This document shows, in pieces, positions 41,916-51,425 of a stretch of 64,000 nt of DNA. Origin of the DNA: Tessaracoccus flavescens. GTDB lineage: Bacteria > Actinomycetota > Actinomycetes > Propionibacteriales > Propionibacteriaceae. The translations under genes and the position numbers were made by a program. The notes beneath the pieces were generated by a model that did not search any database, was not told the DNA's origin, and saw only the letters and a program-made list of their open reading frames with translations. The DNA lies in the NCBI RefSeq assembly GCF_001998865.1, contig NZ_CP019607.1:2604001-2668000 (forward strand). The letters run 5' to 3'. Within the stretch, counting starts at the first letter, position 1. Each line of letters starts with the position of its first letter.

Positions 41916-42007
41916 GCCTTTCCGATTTGAACGTGTACTCGCTATCGTCCTGAATCACGATGGCCCGATTGGGCCCCTGTTACGTCGGTCTACGACTAGG
42001 AGATTCA

Positions 42008-43873
42008 ATGAAGTTCAGGCGAACGAGCGCCGGACTCGGCCTGGTGCTGAGCGGTGCCCTTCTGCTGGGCGCCTGCACCAGCCCCGATGCTGGGCAGTCC
42101 CAGGCACCCACCAACAACACGAGCGAGTCCGGTTCGGCCAAGCCGAGCGCCTCCGCGAGCGGAGACGCCGCCGGCGGCGCGGCAGCCTGCATGCAGGACG
42201 TCGGCATCACCGAAACCAAGGACGGTCAGGTCAGGTACACCGGTGGCCCCGGCGACTGGAACGGCTATAACTCGGTCACCAACAAGACCTACTCGACCTA
42301 CAACTCGGGTGTCGCGGCACACATGTTCTCCAGCTTCGTCTACTTCGGTACCGACGGCACCATCTGCGAGAACAAGGAATTCGGCACGATGGAGGTCACC
42401 TCCGAGGATCCGCTGACCGTCAAGTACACGATCTCCGACGAGGCCGTCTGGTCCGATGGCACCCCGGTGACCATCAACGACTACCTGCTCGACTGGGCAG
42501 CCCAGAACCCCGAGTTCCTCGTCCCCGGCTACGCCTCGGGTGAGAACCCGGACGCCACGCCGATCTTCGACCACGTCTCCTCGTCCTTCGCGCAGTACGT
42601 GCCCGAGGGCCCCCAGGGTGAGGTCGACGGCAAGGAGTTCACGGTCGTCTACAACGAGACCTACCCCGACTACAAGATCCTCGTGACCACGGCGCTCCCG
42701 GCGCACGTCGCGGCCAAGCAGGCCGGCCTCGAGCCCGCCGCCCTTGCCCAGGCGATCCTCGACAAGGACGCCGAGACTGTCAAGAAGGTCGCGGACTTCT
42801 GGAACAACGGATGGATGTTCGAGGGTGGCCAGCTTCCCTCGATGGACCAGATCCCGTCCTCCGGCCCCTACAAGCTGAAGGAAGGCGGCTGGATCTCCAA
42901 GAACTCGCTGACCCTCGAGGCCAACGACAAGTACTGGGGCACCCCGGCAGGCACCAAGAACCTGATCTTCCGCTTCATCGAGGACGCTCAGATGGCTCAG
43001 GCGTTGCAAAACGGTGACGTCAACGTCATCAACCCGCAGCCCACCGTCGACACCCTCGGCCAGCTCGAGGCCATGGGCGACGCCGTCAAGGTCGAGACCT
43101 ACGACACCCTGACCTGGGAGCACCTCGACTTCAACTTCCGCGACACCAACGTGTTCTCGGATGCGAAGGGCGGCATCAAGCTGCGCGAGGCCTTCGCCTA
43201 CTGCGTGCCGCGCCAGGCCATCGTCGACAACCTGATCAAGCCGATCAACGACACCGCCATCGTCATGAACGCCCGTGAGGTCTTCCCGTTCCAGGAGAAC
43301 TACGAGGACGTCGTCAGCGCCTCCTACGACGGTCGCTTCGACCAGGTCGACATCGAGAAGTCGAAGGCCCTCATCGCCGAGTCCGGCGTTGCCACCCCGA
43401 TCGACGTGCGCATCGGCTACCGCGCAGGTAACCAGCGTCGCGCCGACCAGGTCGCACAGATCGCAGCCTCCTGCAAGGACGCCGGGTTCAACATCATCGA
43501 CTCGAACTCGGCCACCTTCTTCGAGAAGGAAGTTGTGAACGGCGACTACGAGGTTGCCCTGTTCGCGTGGGCGGGCTCCGGCCAGATCGCCTCCGGCCAG
43601 AACATCTACGCGACCAACAAGGGCCAGAACTACGGCAAGTACTCGAACGAGACCGTCGACAAGGCGTGGGCCACCCTGGCCTCTTCGCTCGACCCGGCCG
43701 TCCAGCTCGAGCAGACCAAGATCATCGAGAAGGAGCTGTGGGACACGCTCTTCGGTATCCCGGTGTTCGCTCACCCCGGCCTGTCGGCCTCGTCCTCGAA
43801 CGTCCAGAACGTCCGCGGCACCGCCACGCAGGACCAGGTCGTCTGGAACGCTCCCCAGTGGGTCCTCAGCTGA
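42008..43873 (+). CDS. Peptide-type ABC transporter substrate-binding lipoprotein
   Basis: The 621-residue product starts with a lipoprotein signal (VLSGALLLGAC, lipid Cys23) and a Ser/Ala-rich linker, then an SBP family 5 domain: EDPLTVKYTISDEAVWSDGTPVTINDYL, PSSGPYKL, RFIEDAQMAQALQNGDVNVINPQP and AFAYCVPRQAIVDNLI. Such proteins bind oligopeptides, nickel or related ligands at the cell surface. Two permeases and a double ATPase follow. A terminator after it should raise its level over the rest of the transporter. A good AGGAGA ribosome site precedes ATG 42008. Confidence 0.92.
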   Translation: MKFRRTSAGLGLVLSGALLLGACTSPDAGQSQAPTNNTSESGSAKPSASASGDAAGGAAACMQDVGITETKDGQVRYTGGPGDWNGYNSVTNKTYSTYNSGVAAHMFSSFVYFGTDGTICENKEFGTMEVTSEDPLTVKYTISDEAVWSDGTPVTINDYLLDWAAQNPEFLVPGYASGENPDATPIFDHVSSSFAQYVPEGPQGEVDGKEFTVVYNETYPDYKILVTTALPAHVAAKQAGLEPAALAQAILDKDAETVKKVADFWNNGWMFEGGQLPSMDQIPSSGPYKLKEGGWISKNSLTLEANDKYWGTPAGTKNLIFRFIEDAQMAQALQNGDVNVINPQPTVDTLGQLEAMGDAVKVETYDTLTWEHLDFNFRDTNVFSDAKGGIKLREAFAYCVPRQAIVDNLIKPINDTAIVMNAREVFPFQENYEDVVSASYDGRFDQVDIEKSKALIAESGVATPIDVRIGYRAGNQRRADQVAQIAASCKDAGFNIIDSNSATFFEKEVVNGDYEVALFAWAGSGQIASGQNIYATNKGQNYGKYSNETVDKAWATLASSLDPAVQLEQTKIIEKELWDTLFGIPVFAHPGLSASSSNVQNVRGTATQDQVVWNAPQWVLS

Positions 43874-43904
43874 TCCTCAGCCTGTGAGTCACTGACAACG
43901 TGAG

Positions 43905-43935
43905 AGGGGCAGGTGGCACCGAGCCACCTGCCCCT
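43905..43935 (+). terminator. Terminator after the substrate-binding protein gene
   Basis: AGGGGCAGGTGGC pairs exactly with GCCACCTGCCCCT (13 bp, loop ACCGA) and is followed by TT. It lies within the transporter gene set. Confidence 0.8.
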
Positions 43936-43972
43936 TTCGCGTTGCCGCCTCGTCACCACAGCCCCACTGGCG

Positions 43973-43978
43973 TATGAT
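43973..43978 (+). promoter_or_regulatory. -10 box for the transporter permease genes
   Basis: TATGAT lies 57 nt upstream of the GTG at 44036, after the terminator, so permeases and ATPase may have their own promoter. GAAGGAC is the ribosome site. Confidence 0.5.
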
Positions 43979-44035
43979 CGGCCAACGATTGGCCCAGCAC
44001 GCGTCGGGGCAGTCACATCCACCGAAGGACCACTA

Positions 44036-45556
44036 GTGATCAGATACATCCTGAAGCGATTGGGGATCTCGCTTCTCATCCTCGTACTCGGATCGTTCCT
44101 GATGTTCATCCTGACCATCAACTCGGGCGACCCTCTTGAGGAGTTCCGCGAGTCGAACGCACCCAACGTCGAGAACCTCAAGGCTCAACGCATCGCCCAC
44201 ATGGGCCTCGACAAACCCTGGTACCAGCGGTACTGGGAGTGGTTGAGCGGAGTCGGGAAGTGCTTCACCGGTAGCTGTGACCTCGGCCAGGACATCAAGG
44301 GCCGGGCGGTCAACTCGCTCGTCGTCCAGGCGGCGGCGTCGACGCTGAAGCTCGTCATCCTCGCCACCATCCTCGCCATCGTGATCGGCATCGTGCTCGG
44401 CATCCTGACCGCCATCCGGCAGTACAGCGGCTTCGACTACGCCGTCACGTTCATGGCCTTCGTCTTCTTCTCGCTTCCGGTCTTCTGGGCCGCGGTGCTG
44501 CTCAAGCACTACGCGGCCATCGAGTTCAACAACTGGATCGTCGAGGCGAGATTCTCAACAGCACAGATCATCGGGATATCCCTCGTGCTGTCCTTGATCA
44601 TCGCCGCGGCGCTCGGCGGCGCATGGAAGCGCCGACTGATCAGCTTCGCGATCATGGCTGTGGTCTTCGCCGGGGCCCTCTGGTACTTCTCCAGCGTGCA
44701 GTGGCTCCGCCGCCCGATGCTCGGCATCCCGCTCTTCGCGGTCGTGGTGCTCGCCGCGGGCGTGTTCGTGCTCTTCGTCACCTCGGGGCCGAAGAACATC
44801 CGCGTGCGCAACGCGGTCGCGCTCACCACGGTGCTGACGATCATCGGCTACGCGGTGACGCGCGGCCTCCTGATGAGCGATCCGTCGAACCTGAAGCTGT
44901 TCCTCTGCTTCGCGGCCGGCATCGCGATCGCCGTTGCCAGTGGCGCCCTCCTCGGTGGCTTCTCCCGCAAGCAGGCGATCACCTCGTCGCTGATCGTGGC
45001 CGTGATCGCCTCCCTCGTCGCCCTTGCCGACCTGATGCTCAGCAACTGGAACGCCTACCTCACCCAGCAACCGCGACCGATCCCCACCATCGGATCCGCC
45101 ACGCCGAACTTCGACTCCACCTACTGGGGCCACTTCATCGACGCGGCGACGCACCTGTTCCTGCCGACCATCGTGCTGACCCTGATCGGCATCGCCGGCT
45201 ACACGCGCTACACCCGCGCCTCGATGCTCGACGTGCTGAACCAGGACTACATCCGCACCGCCCGCTCGAAGGGTGTCTCGGAGCGCAAGGTGATCACCCG
45301 CCACGCCTTCCGCAACTCGCTGATCCCGCTCGCCACGATCGTGGCCTTCGACTTCGCCGCCCTGATCGGCGGCGCGGTCATCACGGAGACGGTGTTCGGC
45401 TGGTCGGGCATGGGCGCCATGTTCCGTGAGGGCCTCGCGGCGGTGGATCCACCACCGGTGATGGCCTTCTACCTCGTGACGGGCAGCGCCGCGGTGCTGA
45501 TGAACCTTGTCGCGGACATCGCCTACGCATTCCTCGACCCGCGGATCGCGCGATAG
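44036..45556 (+). CDS. ABC transporter permease, OppB type (long)
   Basis: The 506-residue permease has OppB-type ends: an N-terminal helix RYILKRLGISLLILVLGSFLMF and a C-terminal half with the EAA-like loop NQDYIRTARSKGVSERKVITRHAFRNSLIP and AALIGGAVITETVFGWSGMG. It is about 190 residues longer than usual (about 310). The extra middle part (about 170-360) holds several additional hydrophobic helices and a GGFSRKQ loop. GTG start. Confidence 0.9.
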   Translation: MIRYILKRLGISLLILVLGSFLMFILTINSGDPLEEFRESNAPNVENLKAQRIAHMGLDKPWYQRYWEWLSGVGKCFTGSCDLGQDIKGRAVNSLVVQAAASTLKLVILATILAIVIGIVLGILTAIRQYSGFDYAVTFMAFVFFSLPVFWAAVLLKHYAAIEFNNWIVEARFSTAQIIGISLVLSLIIAAALGGAWKRRLISFAIMAVVFAGALWYFSSVQWLRRPMLGIPLFAVVVLAAGVFVLFVTSGPKNIRVRNAVALTTVLTIIGYAVTRGLLMSDPSNLKLFLCFAAGIAIAVASGALLGGFSRKQAITSSLIVAVIASLVALADLMLSNWNAYLTQQPRPIPTIGSATPNFDSTYWGHFIDAATHLFLPTIVLTLIGIAGYTRYTRASMLDVLNQDYIRTARSKGVSERKVITRHAFRNSLIPLATIVAFDFAALIGGAVITETVFGWSGMGAMFREGLAAVDPPPVMAFYLVTGSAAVLMNLVADIAYAFLDPRIAR

Positions 45557-45565
45557 GAGCCGGAC

Positions 45566-46546
45566 ATGAGTGATCCAAACAACACGATGCCCTCCGTCGA
45601 GCCCGAGGCGAACCCGACGTTCTCCATCGAGGACGACGTCGAGACGACCAACACGCGCTCCTACTCCCAGGGCCAGCTCGTTCTGCGCCGGTTCTTCCGG
45701 CACAAGGCGGCCATGGTCGCCCTCTTCGTCCTGATCTTCATCGTCCTGCTCGCGATCACCTCGGTCGGCTGGGGCATCATCCCCGGATGGTGGGACAAGA
45801 CGGCCTACGACACCTACCCGATGGTCAACCAGGCCAAGCCGACGCTGCAGTTCTGGCCGCCGTCGCTCGGCGAGCACCCGTTCGGCCAGAACACGGTCGG
45901 CAAGGACTACTTCGCGCTCGTCATGCTCGGCGTGCAGAAGTCGCTGTTCATCGCCTTCACCGTCGGCATCCTCGCCACGCTGATCGGCACCACGATCGGC
46001 GCGATCGCAGGCTACTACCGCGGCATCACCGAGGCGTTCCTGATGAGGATGACCGACCTGTTCATCATCATCCCGACCCTGATCCTCGCCGCCGTCCTCG
46101 GCCGCATGTCAGGCGGAAGCATCGGGATGCTCGCGCTCGTGCTGGCCGTCGTCTCGTGGACCGGTCTCGCCCGGCTCGTCCGCGGCGAGGTGCTGTCACT
46201 GCGCGAACGGGAGTTCGTGATGGCCGCCCGCGCCCTCGGCACCCCCGGCCCCCGCATCATCGTGCGCCACATCCTGCCCAACGCGCTCGGCACCATCGTG
46301 GTCAACGCCACGCTGCTGATCTCGGCGGCGATCCTCACCGAGACGGCGCTGTCGTTCATCGGCTTCGGCGTGCGGCCGCCCGACACCTCGCTCGGTGTGC
46401 TGGTCAGCGAGTACCAGACGGCGCTGAGCACCCGCCCGTGGCTCTTCTGGATCCCCGGCATGTTCATCCTCGTGTTCTCGCTGTGCATCAACTTCATCGG
46501 TGACGGCCTGCGCGACGCGTTCGACCCACGTCAGCAGATGGACTGA
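45566..46546 (+). CDS. ABC transporter permease, OppC type
   Basis: The 326-residue permease has a disordered acidic N-terminus, then SQGQLVLRRFFRHKAAMVALFVLIFIVLLAI, GTTIGAIAGYYRGITEAFLMRMTDLF and the EAA loop REREFVMAARALGTPGPRIIVRHILPNALGTI, with LISAAILTETALSFIGFGVRPPDTSLG. This is the OppC/DppC pattern. It starts 9 nt after the OppB-type gene, in one operon. Confidence 0.93.
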   Translation: MSDPNNTMPSVEPEANPTFSIEDDVETTNTRSYSQGQLVLRRFFRHKAAMVALFVLIFIVLLAITSVGWGIIPGWWDKTAYDTYPMVNQAKPTLQFWPPSLGEHPFGQNTVGKDYFALVMLGVQKSLFIAFTVGILATLIGTTIGAIAGYYRGITEAFLMRMTDLFIIIPTLILAAVLGRMSGGSIGMLALVLAVVSWTGLARLVRGEVLSLREREFVMAARALGTPGPRIIVRHILPNALGTIVVNATLLISAAILTETALSFIGFGVRPPDTSLGVLVSEYQTALSTRPWLFWIPGMFILVFSLCINFIGDGLRDAFDPRQQMD

Positions 46547-46557
46547 GGGAGCAAGAC

Positions 46558-48282
46558 ATGACTGAATCCAAGACGTTCACCGGGGAGAACCCGGCGCTCA
46601 AGTTCGACAACCTCGACGTCAAGTTCAAGACCGAGTTCGGCACCGTCCACGCCGTGAAGGGCCTGACGCTCAGCGTCGAGCCCGGCGAGGTGATGGCGCT
46701 GGTAGGCGAGTCCGGTTCCGGCAAGTCCGTCACCGCGACCACCGCGCTCGGTCTGCTGCCGAAGACCGCGCGGATCACGGGCGAGACCGTCGTCGACAAC
46801 AAGGTGGTCGGAGACCTCAGCGGGCGCGAGCTCCGCGCCATCCGCGGCCGCCGCGTCGCGATGGTGTTCCAGGAGCCCATGACGGCGCTGAACCCCGTGA
46901 TCAAGATCGGCGAGCAGCTCACCGAGTCGATGGAGGTGCACGGCATCGCGTTCGGTCGGGAGGCCTGGGCGCGCGCCATCGACCTGCTGGCGGCCGTCGG
47001 CATCCCGGCACCCGAGCGCCGCGTGAACCAGTTCCCGCATGAGCTCTCCGGCGGCATGCGTCAGCGCGTCGTGATCGCCATGGCGCTGGCGTGCGATCCC
47101 GAGGTGATCATCGCCGACGAGCCGACCACCGCCCTCGACGTGACCGTGCAGGCCGACATCCTCGACCTGCTGCGCTCGCTGAAGGACAAGCTCAACACCG
47201 GCATCCTCCTGATCACCCACAACATGGGTGTCGTCGCCGACATGGCAGACAACGTCGCGGTGATGTTCAAGGGCAATGTCGTTGAGCGTGGGCCCGTCAA
47301 CGAGGTGCTGCTCAACCCGCAGCACCCCTACACCAAGAAGCTGCTCGCGGCCGTTCCCCACCTGGGCGAGGGCCCCGGCCAGTTCGGCGCGGCGCCCGCA
47401 CCCGTCGCCGAGGGCGCCGAGACGGCGCTGAGCGTCAACAACCTGGTCGTCGAGTACAAGCGTTCGGGCAAGAAGCCCTTCCGCGCGGTCGACGACGTCA
47501 GCTTCGACGTGAAGCGCGGCGAGATCGTCGGTCTCGTGGGCGAGTCCGGCTCCGGCAAGTCGACCATCGGTCGCGCGCTGCTCGGCCTGATCCCTTCGCA
47601 CAGCGGCGAGGTCAGCGTCCTCGGCGAGGACCTGCTCTCGATCAAGGGTCCCCAGCTCAAGGCGCTGCGCAAGCGCATCGGCGTGATCTTTCAGGATCCG
47701 GCCGCCTCGCTGAACCCGCGCTTCCCGATCGGTGACGTGATCTCCGAGCCGCTCAGCGTGCACAAGGTCGGCTCCCCGAAGGAGCGCCAGGCCCGCGTGC
47801 ACGAACTGCTGGAGGCCGTGCAGCTTCCCCGCAGCGCGTACAACCGCTACCCGCACGAGCTCTCCGGCGGCCAGCGTCAGCGCGTCTCGATCGCCCGTGC
47901 GCTCGCCCTGCGGCCCGAGATCCTGATCGCCGACGAGCCCACCTCGGCGCTCGACGTGTCGGTGCAGGCCTCGGTGCTCGGCATGTTCACCGAGCTGCAG
48001 CGCGAGTTCGGCTTCGCGTGTCTGTTCATCTCGCACGACCTCGCCGTCATCGACGCCCTCGCGCACCGCGTCGTCGTCATGCAGTACGGCAAGATCGTCG
48101 AGCGGGGCACCCGCGACGAGGTCCTGCTCAACCCGCAGGAGGAGTACACCCGCCGCCTGCTGGCAGCGGCACCCGTGCCGAACCCGATCGAGCAGAAGGT
48201 GCGCCGCGAGGAGCGCCACGCCCTGCTCAAGTCGCTGGGCGACGAGGTCGTGGAGCTCGACACCCGTGAACTGCAGCAGTAG
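46558..48282 (+). CDS. ABC transporter fused double ATP-binding protein (OppD-OppF type)
   Basis: The 574-residue protein has two ABC domains. The first has Walker A GESGSGKS (50-57), signature [10 protein letters not shown] and Walker [12 protein letters not shown]; the second has [27 protein letters not shown] and [23 protein letters not shown] and [11 protein letters not shown] mark the OppD/F-type C-terminal parts. The fusion supplies both ATPase subunits for the two permeases. Confidence 0.95.
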   Translation: MTESKTFTGENPALKFDNLDVKFKTEFGTVHAVKGLTLSVEPGEVMALVGESGSGKSVTATTALGLLPKTARITGETVVDNKVVGDLSGRELRAIRGRRVAMVFQEPMTALNPVIKIGEQLTESMEVHGIAFGREAWARAIDLLAAVGIPAPERRVNQFPHELSGGMRQRVVIAMALACDPEVIIADEPTTALDVTVQADILDLLRSLKDKLNTGILLITHNMGVVADMADNVAVMFKGNVVERGPVNEVLLNPQHPYTKKLLAAVPHLGEGPGQFGAAPAPVAEGAETALSVNNLVVEYKRSGKKPFRAVDDVSFDVKRGEIVGLVGESGSGKSTIGRALLGLIPSHSGEVSVLGEDLLSIKGPQLKALRKRIGVIFQDPAASLNPRFPIGDVISEPLSVHKVGSPKERQARVHELLEAVQLPRSAYNRYPHELSGGQRQRVSIARALALRPEILIADEPTSALDVSVQASVLGMFTELQREFGFACLFISHDLAVIDALAHRVVVMQYGKIVERGTRDEVLLNPQEEYTRRLLAAAPVPNPIEQKVRREERHALLKSLGDEVVELDTRELQQ

Positions 48283-48286
48283 GCGC

Positions 48287-49288
48287 ATGACGAAACGCCG
48301 GGCTCCGGGCTGGACCTCCGTTCTCGGATGGATCCTCCTGGTGCCCGGCGTTGTCGCTGCCGCGGCGCTGCTCGTCCTCGATCTGTTTCCAGCGCTGCAC
48401 GCGCTGTCGCGCTACGCCATCTACGCCGCGACGTTCATCCCGTTCCTGTGGCTGCCTTCCCTCGTGGCGATCCTCGGCGTGGGGCTCGTGCTCCGCGGCT
48501 GGTGGAGGGGCGCGGCTCTCGCCCTGCTCCTGGTGGCCTTCGTGGCCTGGGGGGTGCCGGTGCTTCCGCGCAACCAGGGCGTCGACATCTCCGCGGCCCC
48601 GGTCGAGGTGGGCCTGCAGGTACTCAGCCTCAACGTGGAGTACGGCGGCGCGGACGTGCGTGCCATCCGTGACCAGGTCACCCCGAGCGTCGATGCGCTC
48701 GCGTTCCAGGAGTACACCTCGTCCTTCGACACGCGGCTGCGCGAGGCAGGCATCCTCGACGAGTTTCCGCACCGCCACGGCACCGTCCGCGAGGACGCCG
48801 GGGGCACGATGATCCTGTCGAGGACGCCCGTCACCCCCGTCCGCCAGGCGGAGGGGACCAGGTTCGACAACTTCGTCGTCAGCATCACCGACGAAGGCGA
48901 CCAGTGGCAGGTCGGCGTGATCCACTCCACGCCACCCCAGCTCGGCGCCGAGGCGTGGGCCGTCGACGGCGCCGCCGTCAACGCGATGGCCCTGGCGGAC
49001 ACCTCTGGTCCTGTGCTGCTGGTGGGCGACTTCAACGCCATCGACGAGCACCTCACCATGCGCGAACTGACCGCTGCGGGCGAGTTCCGCAACACCATGG
49101 ACCGGGAGTCGATCTTCGGAGGGCTGGAGCTCTGGCAGCCCACCTGGCCGATGGGCGGCCGGTGGCCTCCCTTCGCGCGGATCGACCACGCCCTCCACTC
49201 GCGCTCCGTGGCGGCGTGGGTCAGCCACGTCGAGATCCCCGGGACCGACCACGCCGGGATGATCGTCACGACCGCGAAGCCAAGCTGA
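48287..49288 (+). CDS. Endonuclease/exonuclease/phosphatase-fold membrane protein
   Basis: The 333-residue protein has three N-terminal membrane helices (about 12-30, 43-62, 67-85), then an outer EEP domain: LQVLSLNVEYGGADVRAI (Asn metal site), DALAFQEYTSSF (Glu), VGVIHSTPP (His), VLLVGDFNAIDEH (Asp/Asn) and TDHAGMIVTT (His). This family acts on phosphodiesters outside the cell; substrate unknown. Starts 4 nt after the ATPase stop, perhaps by read-through. Confidence 0.87.
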   Translation: MTKRRAPGWTSVLGWILLVPGVVAAAALLVLDLFPALHALSRYAIYAATFIPFLWLPSLVAILGVGLVLRGWWRGAALALLLVAFVAWGVPVLPRNQGVDISAAPVEVGLQVLSLNVEYGGADVRAIRDQVTPSVDALAFQEYTSSFDTRLREAGILDEFPHRHGTVREDAGGTMILSRTPVTPVRQAEGTRFDNFVVSITDEGDQWQVGVIHSTPPQLGAEAWAVDGAAVNAMALADTSGPVLLVGDFNAIDEHLTMRELTAAGEFRNTMDRESIFGGLELWQPTWPMGGRWPPFARIDHALHSRSVAAWVSHVEIPGTDHAGMIVTTAKPS

Positions 49289-49289
49289 C

Positions 49290-50414
49290 ATGGGGAGCAT
49301 GCGGGGTGACGGCGCGGCGCTCGAGGCGGCCATGGCGGAGGCCGACCCGACCTCGCTGGGCGCCGGTGAGCGGCTGCGCCGGGTCTTCGGACCGGAGGAG
49401 GCGGCCTGGGCGCTCGGCCAGGTGGCGCTGCGCAGGAAGGCCGTCTCCAAGTTCCCAAGGGCCGCCGAGATGCTCTTCACGCGTGACGGCCTCGAACAGG
49501 CGAGCCGCGCACCGGTGGCCGCCTGGCGCGCCGCGCGGTTCGCCGAGGCGGGGGTGAGGGAGGTCTGGGATCTCGGCTGCGGGATCGGTGCCGACGCCAT
49601 GGCCTTCGCCGAGGCGGGGCTGAGGGTCGTCGGCGTCGACGCCGACCCGGCGACGGTCGAGGTCGCCGCGCACAATCTCGCCCTCGTCGGTGGGGAGGCG
49701 CGGCTCGGCCTGGCGGAGGAGGCTGAGCTGCCTGAGGGCGCGGCGGTCTTCCTCGACCCCGCACGCCGGACCACGACCGGTCGCACGTGGAATGTCGCCG
49801 ACTTCACCCCGCCGTGGCAGTTCGTGCTCGACCAGCTCGCCTCCGACCGGTTCGTCTGTGTGAAGCTCGGCCCCGGCGTGCCGAAGGAGCTCATCCCCGA
49901 CGGCGTGCGCGCCGGCTGGCTCAGCGAGCGCGGCGACGTCGTCGAGGCGACGCTCTGGAACCGGTTGCCCGCATCGACCGAGGCGGTGGTGCTGCCACAC
50001 GAACTCGTCGCCCCCGACCGGCCGCGCGAGCTGGAGACGCGGCCCGTCGGCCGCTACCTGATCGAGCCGGACGGCGCCGTCATCCGGGCGGGCCTGATCA
50101 CCGAGATCGCCCCCGGGTCGCCGCTGTGGCTGCTCGACCCGCACACCGCCTACCTTTCCTCCGACGATCCGGTCGACAGCCCGTTCGGCACCACCTTCGA
50201 GGTCGACGAGGTGCTCCCGTTCGACGTGCGCGTGCTGCGCCGCTGGGTGGCCGACCGCGGCGTCGGCACCCTGGAGATCAAGAAGCGCGCCATCGACGTC
50301 GACCCTGCGGCGCTGCGCAGGCAGCTGAAACCGAAGGGAAAGGCGTCGGCGACGATCATCCTTGCCCGCACCGTCGAGGGGACAAAGGCGCTCATCGCCC
50401 ACCGGATCCGCTGA
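49290..50414 (+). CDS. THUMP-like domain class I SAM methyltransferase
   Basis: The 374-residue product has LFTRDGLEQASRAPVAAWRAARFAEAGVREVWDLGCGIGADAMAFAEAGLRVVGVDADP (SAM motif), VFLDPARRTTTGRTW and a C-terminal THUMP-like part with TLEIKKRAIDVDPAALRRQLKPKGKASATIIL. This is a known actinobacterial family, probably RNA-directed. It starts 1 nt after the EEP gene stop; ATG 49299 is an alternative. Confidence 0.85.
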   Translation: MGSMRGDGAALEAAMAEADPTSLGAGERLRRVFGPEEAAWALGQVALRRKAVSKFPRAAEMLFTRDGLEQASRAPVAAWRAARFAEAGVREVWDLGCGIGADAMAFAEAGLRVVGVDADPATVEVAAHNLALVGGEARLGLAEEAELPEGAAVFLDPARRTTTGRTWNVADFTPPWQFVLDQLASDRFVCVKLGPGVPKELIPDGVRAGWLSERGDVVEATLWNRLPASTEAVVLPHELVAPDRPRELETRPVGRYLIEPDGAVIRAGLITEIAPGSPLWLLDPHTAYLSSDDPVDSPFGTTFEVDEVLPFDVRVLRRWVADRGVGTLEIKKRAIDVDPAALRRQLKPKGKASATIILARTVEGTKALIAHRIR

Positions 50415-50425
50415 GGCCAGCCGGT

Positions 50426-50800
50426 TCAGTACGCGACGACGACCAGAAACATCGGCGCCACGACCATGGCGAGGCCGACCGCCGACACGATGGTTCCGGC
50501 GGGGCCCCAACGCCACCCCCGCCTCTTCACCATCGCGACGATCGACACCACGAACCCGACGACGACCGCGGCAACGCCCACCCAGAAGACGACGATCCAC
50601 ACGGTGGCCACGGCCAACGGGTCCGACGACCCCCCTGGCAGCGTCGCCCCGCTCAGCGCGCTGAGCGCGCCGAAGGACCCGGCCCCGACCGCGAGCATGC
50701 CGACCAAGGCGACCACGAGTCCGGCCATGCCCGGCCCGCCAGATCGTCGCGGACGGCCCTGGGGGAGTGTCTGCCGCGCGCGGCCCGGCTCAGCTTCCAT
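50426..50800 (-). CDS. Small membrane protein, unknown
   Basis: The 124-residue product has a basic, Gly/Pro-rich N-terminus and three hydrophobic helices (about 25-46, 64-88 and 100-122). It resembles DUF4190-type small membrane proteins only loosely. It stands alone on the minus strand, 11 nt past the convergent methyltransferase stop. Confidence 0.6.
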   Translation of the reverse strand: MEAEPGRARQTLPQGRPRRSGGPGMAGLVVALVGMLAVGAGSFGALSALSGATLPGGSSDPLAVATVWIVVFWVGVAAVVVGFVVSIVAMVKRRGWRWGPAGTIVSAVGLAMVVAPMFLVVVAY

Positions 50801-50911
50801 GACACCAGCACACCGTGCGGAATGGGGGCTGGCAATGAGTCGGGCGCAGTCACTCATTCCCGGCCGTCCGGAATGAGCGAATCGGGCGTCCCGCCGGATG
50901 AGGTGCGCCGC

Positions 50912-50917
50912 TATCGT
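50912..50917 (+). promoter_or_regulatory. -10 box of leaderless Nudix gene
   Basis: TATCGT lies 6 nt before the ATG at 50924. Confidence 0.55.
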
Positions 50918-50923
50918 CGGAAC

Positions 50924-51415
50924 ATGCCGTTCTCGCCCGAACTCACCACCCTCGCCTACGTCACCGACCCGACGCGCACCAAGGTGCTGCTCGTGCACAG
51001 GACCGCCCGCGACAGCGATGAGCAGCTCGGCAAGTACAACGGACTCGGCGGAAAGGTCGAACGCGACGAGGACATCGTCGAGGCGATGCGCCGCGAGCTG
51101 CGCGAGGAGGCGGGCATCGAGGCGACCGGCCTCACGCTGCGCGGCACCGTCGCCTGGCCCGGCTTCAACGGCCGCGACGTGTTCGGGTTCGTGTTCCTCG
51201 TCACCGCCTTCGAGGGCGACGTGCCGGAGGGCAACGAGGAGGGCACGCTCGCCTGGCACGACATCGCCACCATGATGGAGCTGCCCATGTGGGACGGCGA
51301 CCGCCACTTCCTCCCGCTCGTCTTCGACGAGTCGATCGGGCAGTTCCACGGCGTCATCCCCTACGACGGCGGGCACAGCACCGGGTGGCAGGTCAGCACC
51401 ACCGGCAGCCACTAG
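50924..51415 (+). CDS. Nudix hydrolase, MutT/8-oxo-dGTP type
   Basis: The 163-residue protein has a full Nudix box, GLGGKVERDEDIVEAMRRELREEAGIEA, after TLAYVTDPTRTKVLLVHRTARDSDEQLGKYNG, and GVIPYDGG near the end. It resembles MTH1-like 8-oxo-dGTP diphosphatases. An in-frame upstream extension is discarded because ATG 50924 has a -10 box and a clean family start. Confidence 0.9.
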   Translation: MPFSPELTTLAYVTDPTRTKVLLVHRTARDSDEQLGKYNGLGGKVERDEDIVEAMRRELREEAGIEATGLTLRGTVAWPGFNGRDVFGFVFLVTAFEGDVPEGNEEGTLAWHDIATMMELPMWDGDRHFLPLVFDESIGQFHGVIPYDGGHSTGWQVSTTGSH

Positions 51416-51418
51416 GCT
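51413..51418 (+). promoter_or_regulatory. -10 box of leaderless pxpA
   Basis: TAGGCT overlaps the Nudix stop codon and lies 7 nt before the ATG at 51426. Confidence 0.55.
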
Positions 51419-51425
51419 CCGGATC

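Noticed and set aside
46531..48288. 585-codon minus-strand frame opposite the double ATPase gene
   Set aside because: Antisense shadow; the plus strand has two full sets of ABC motifs.
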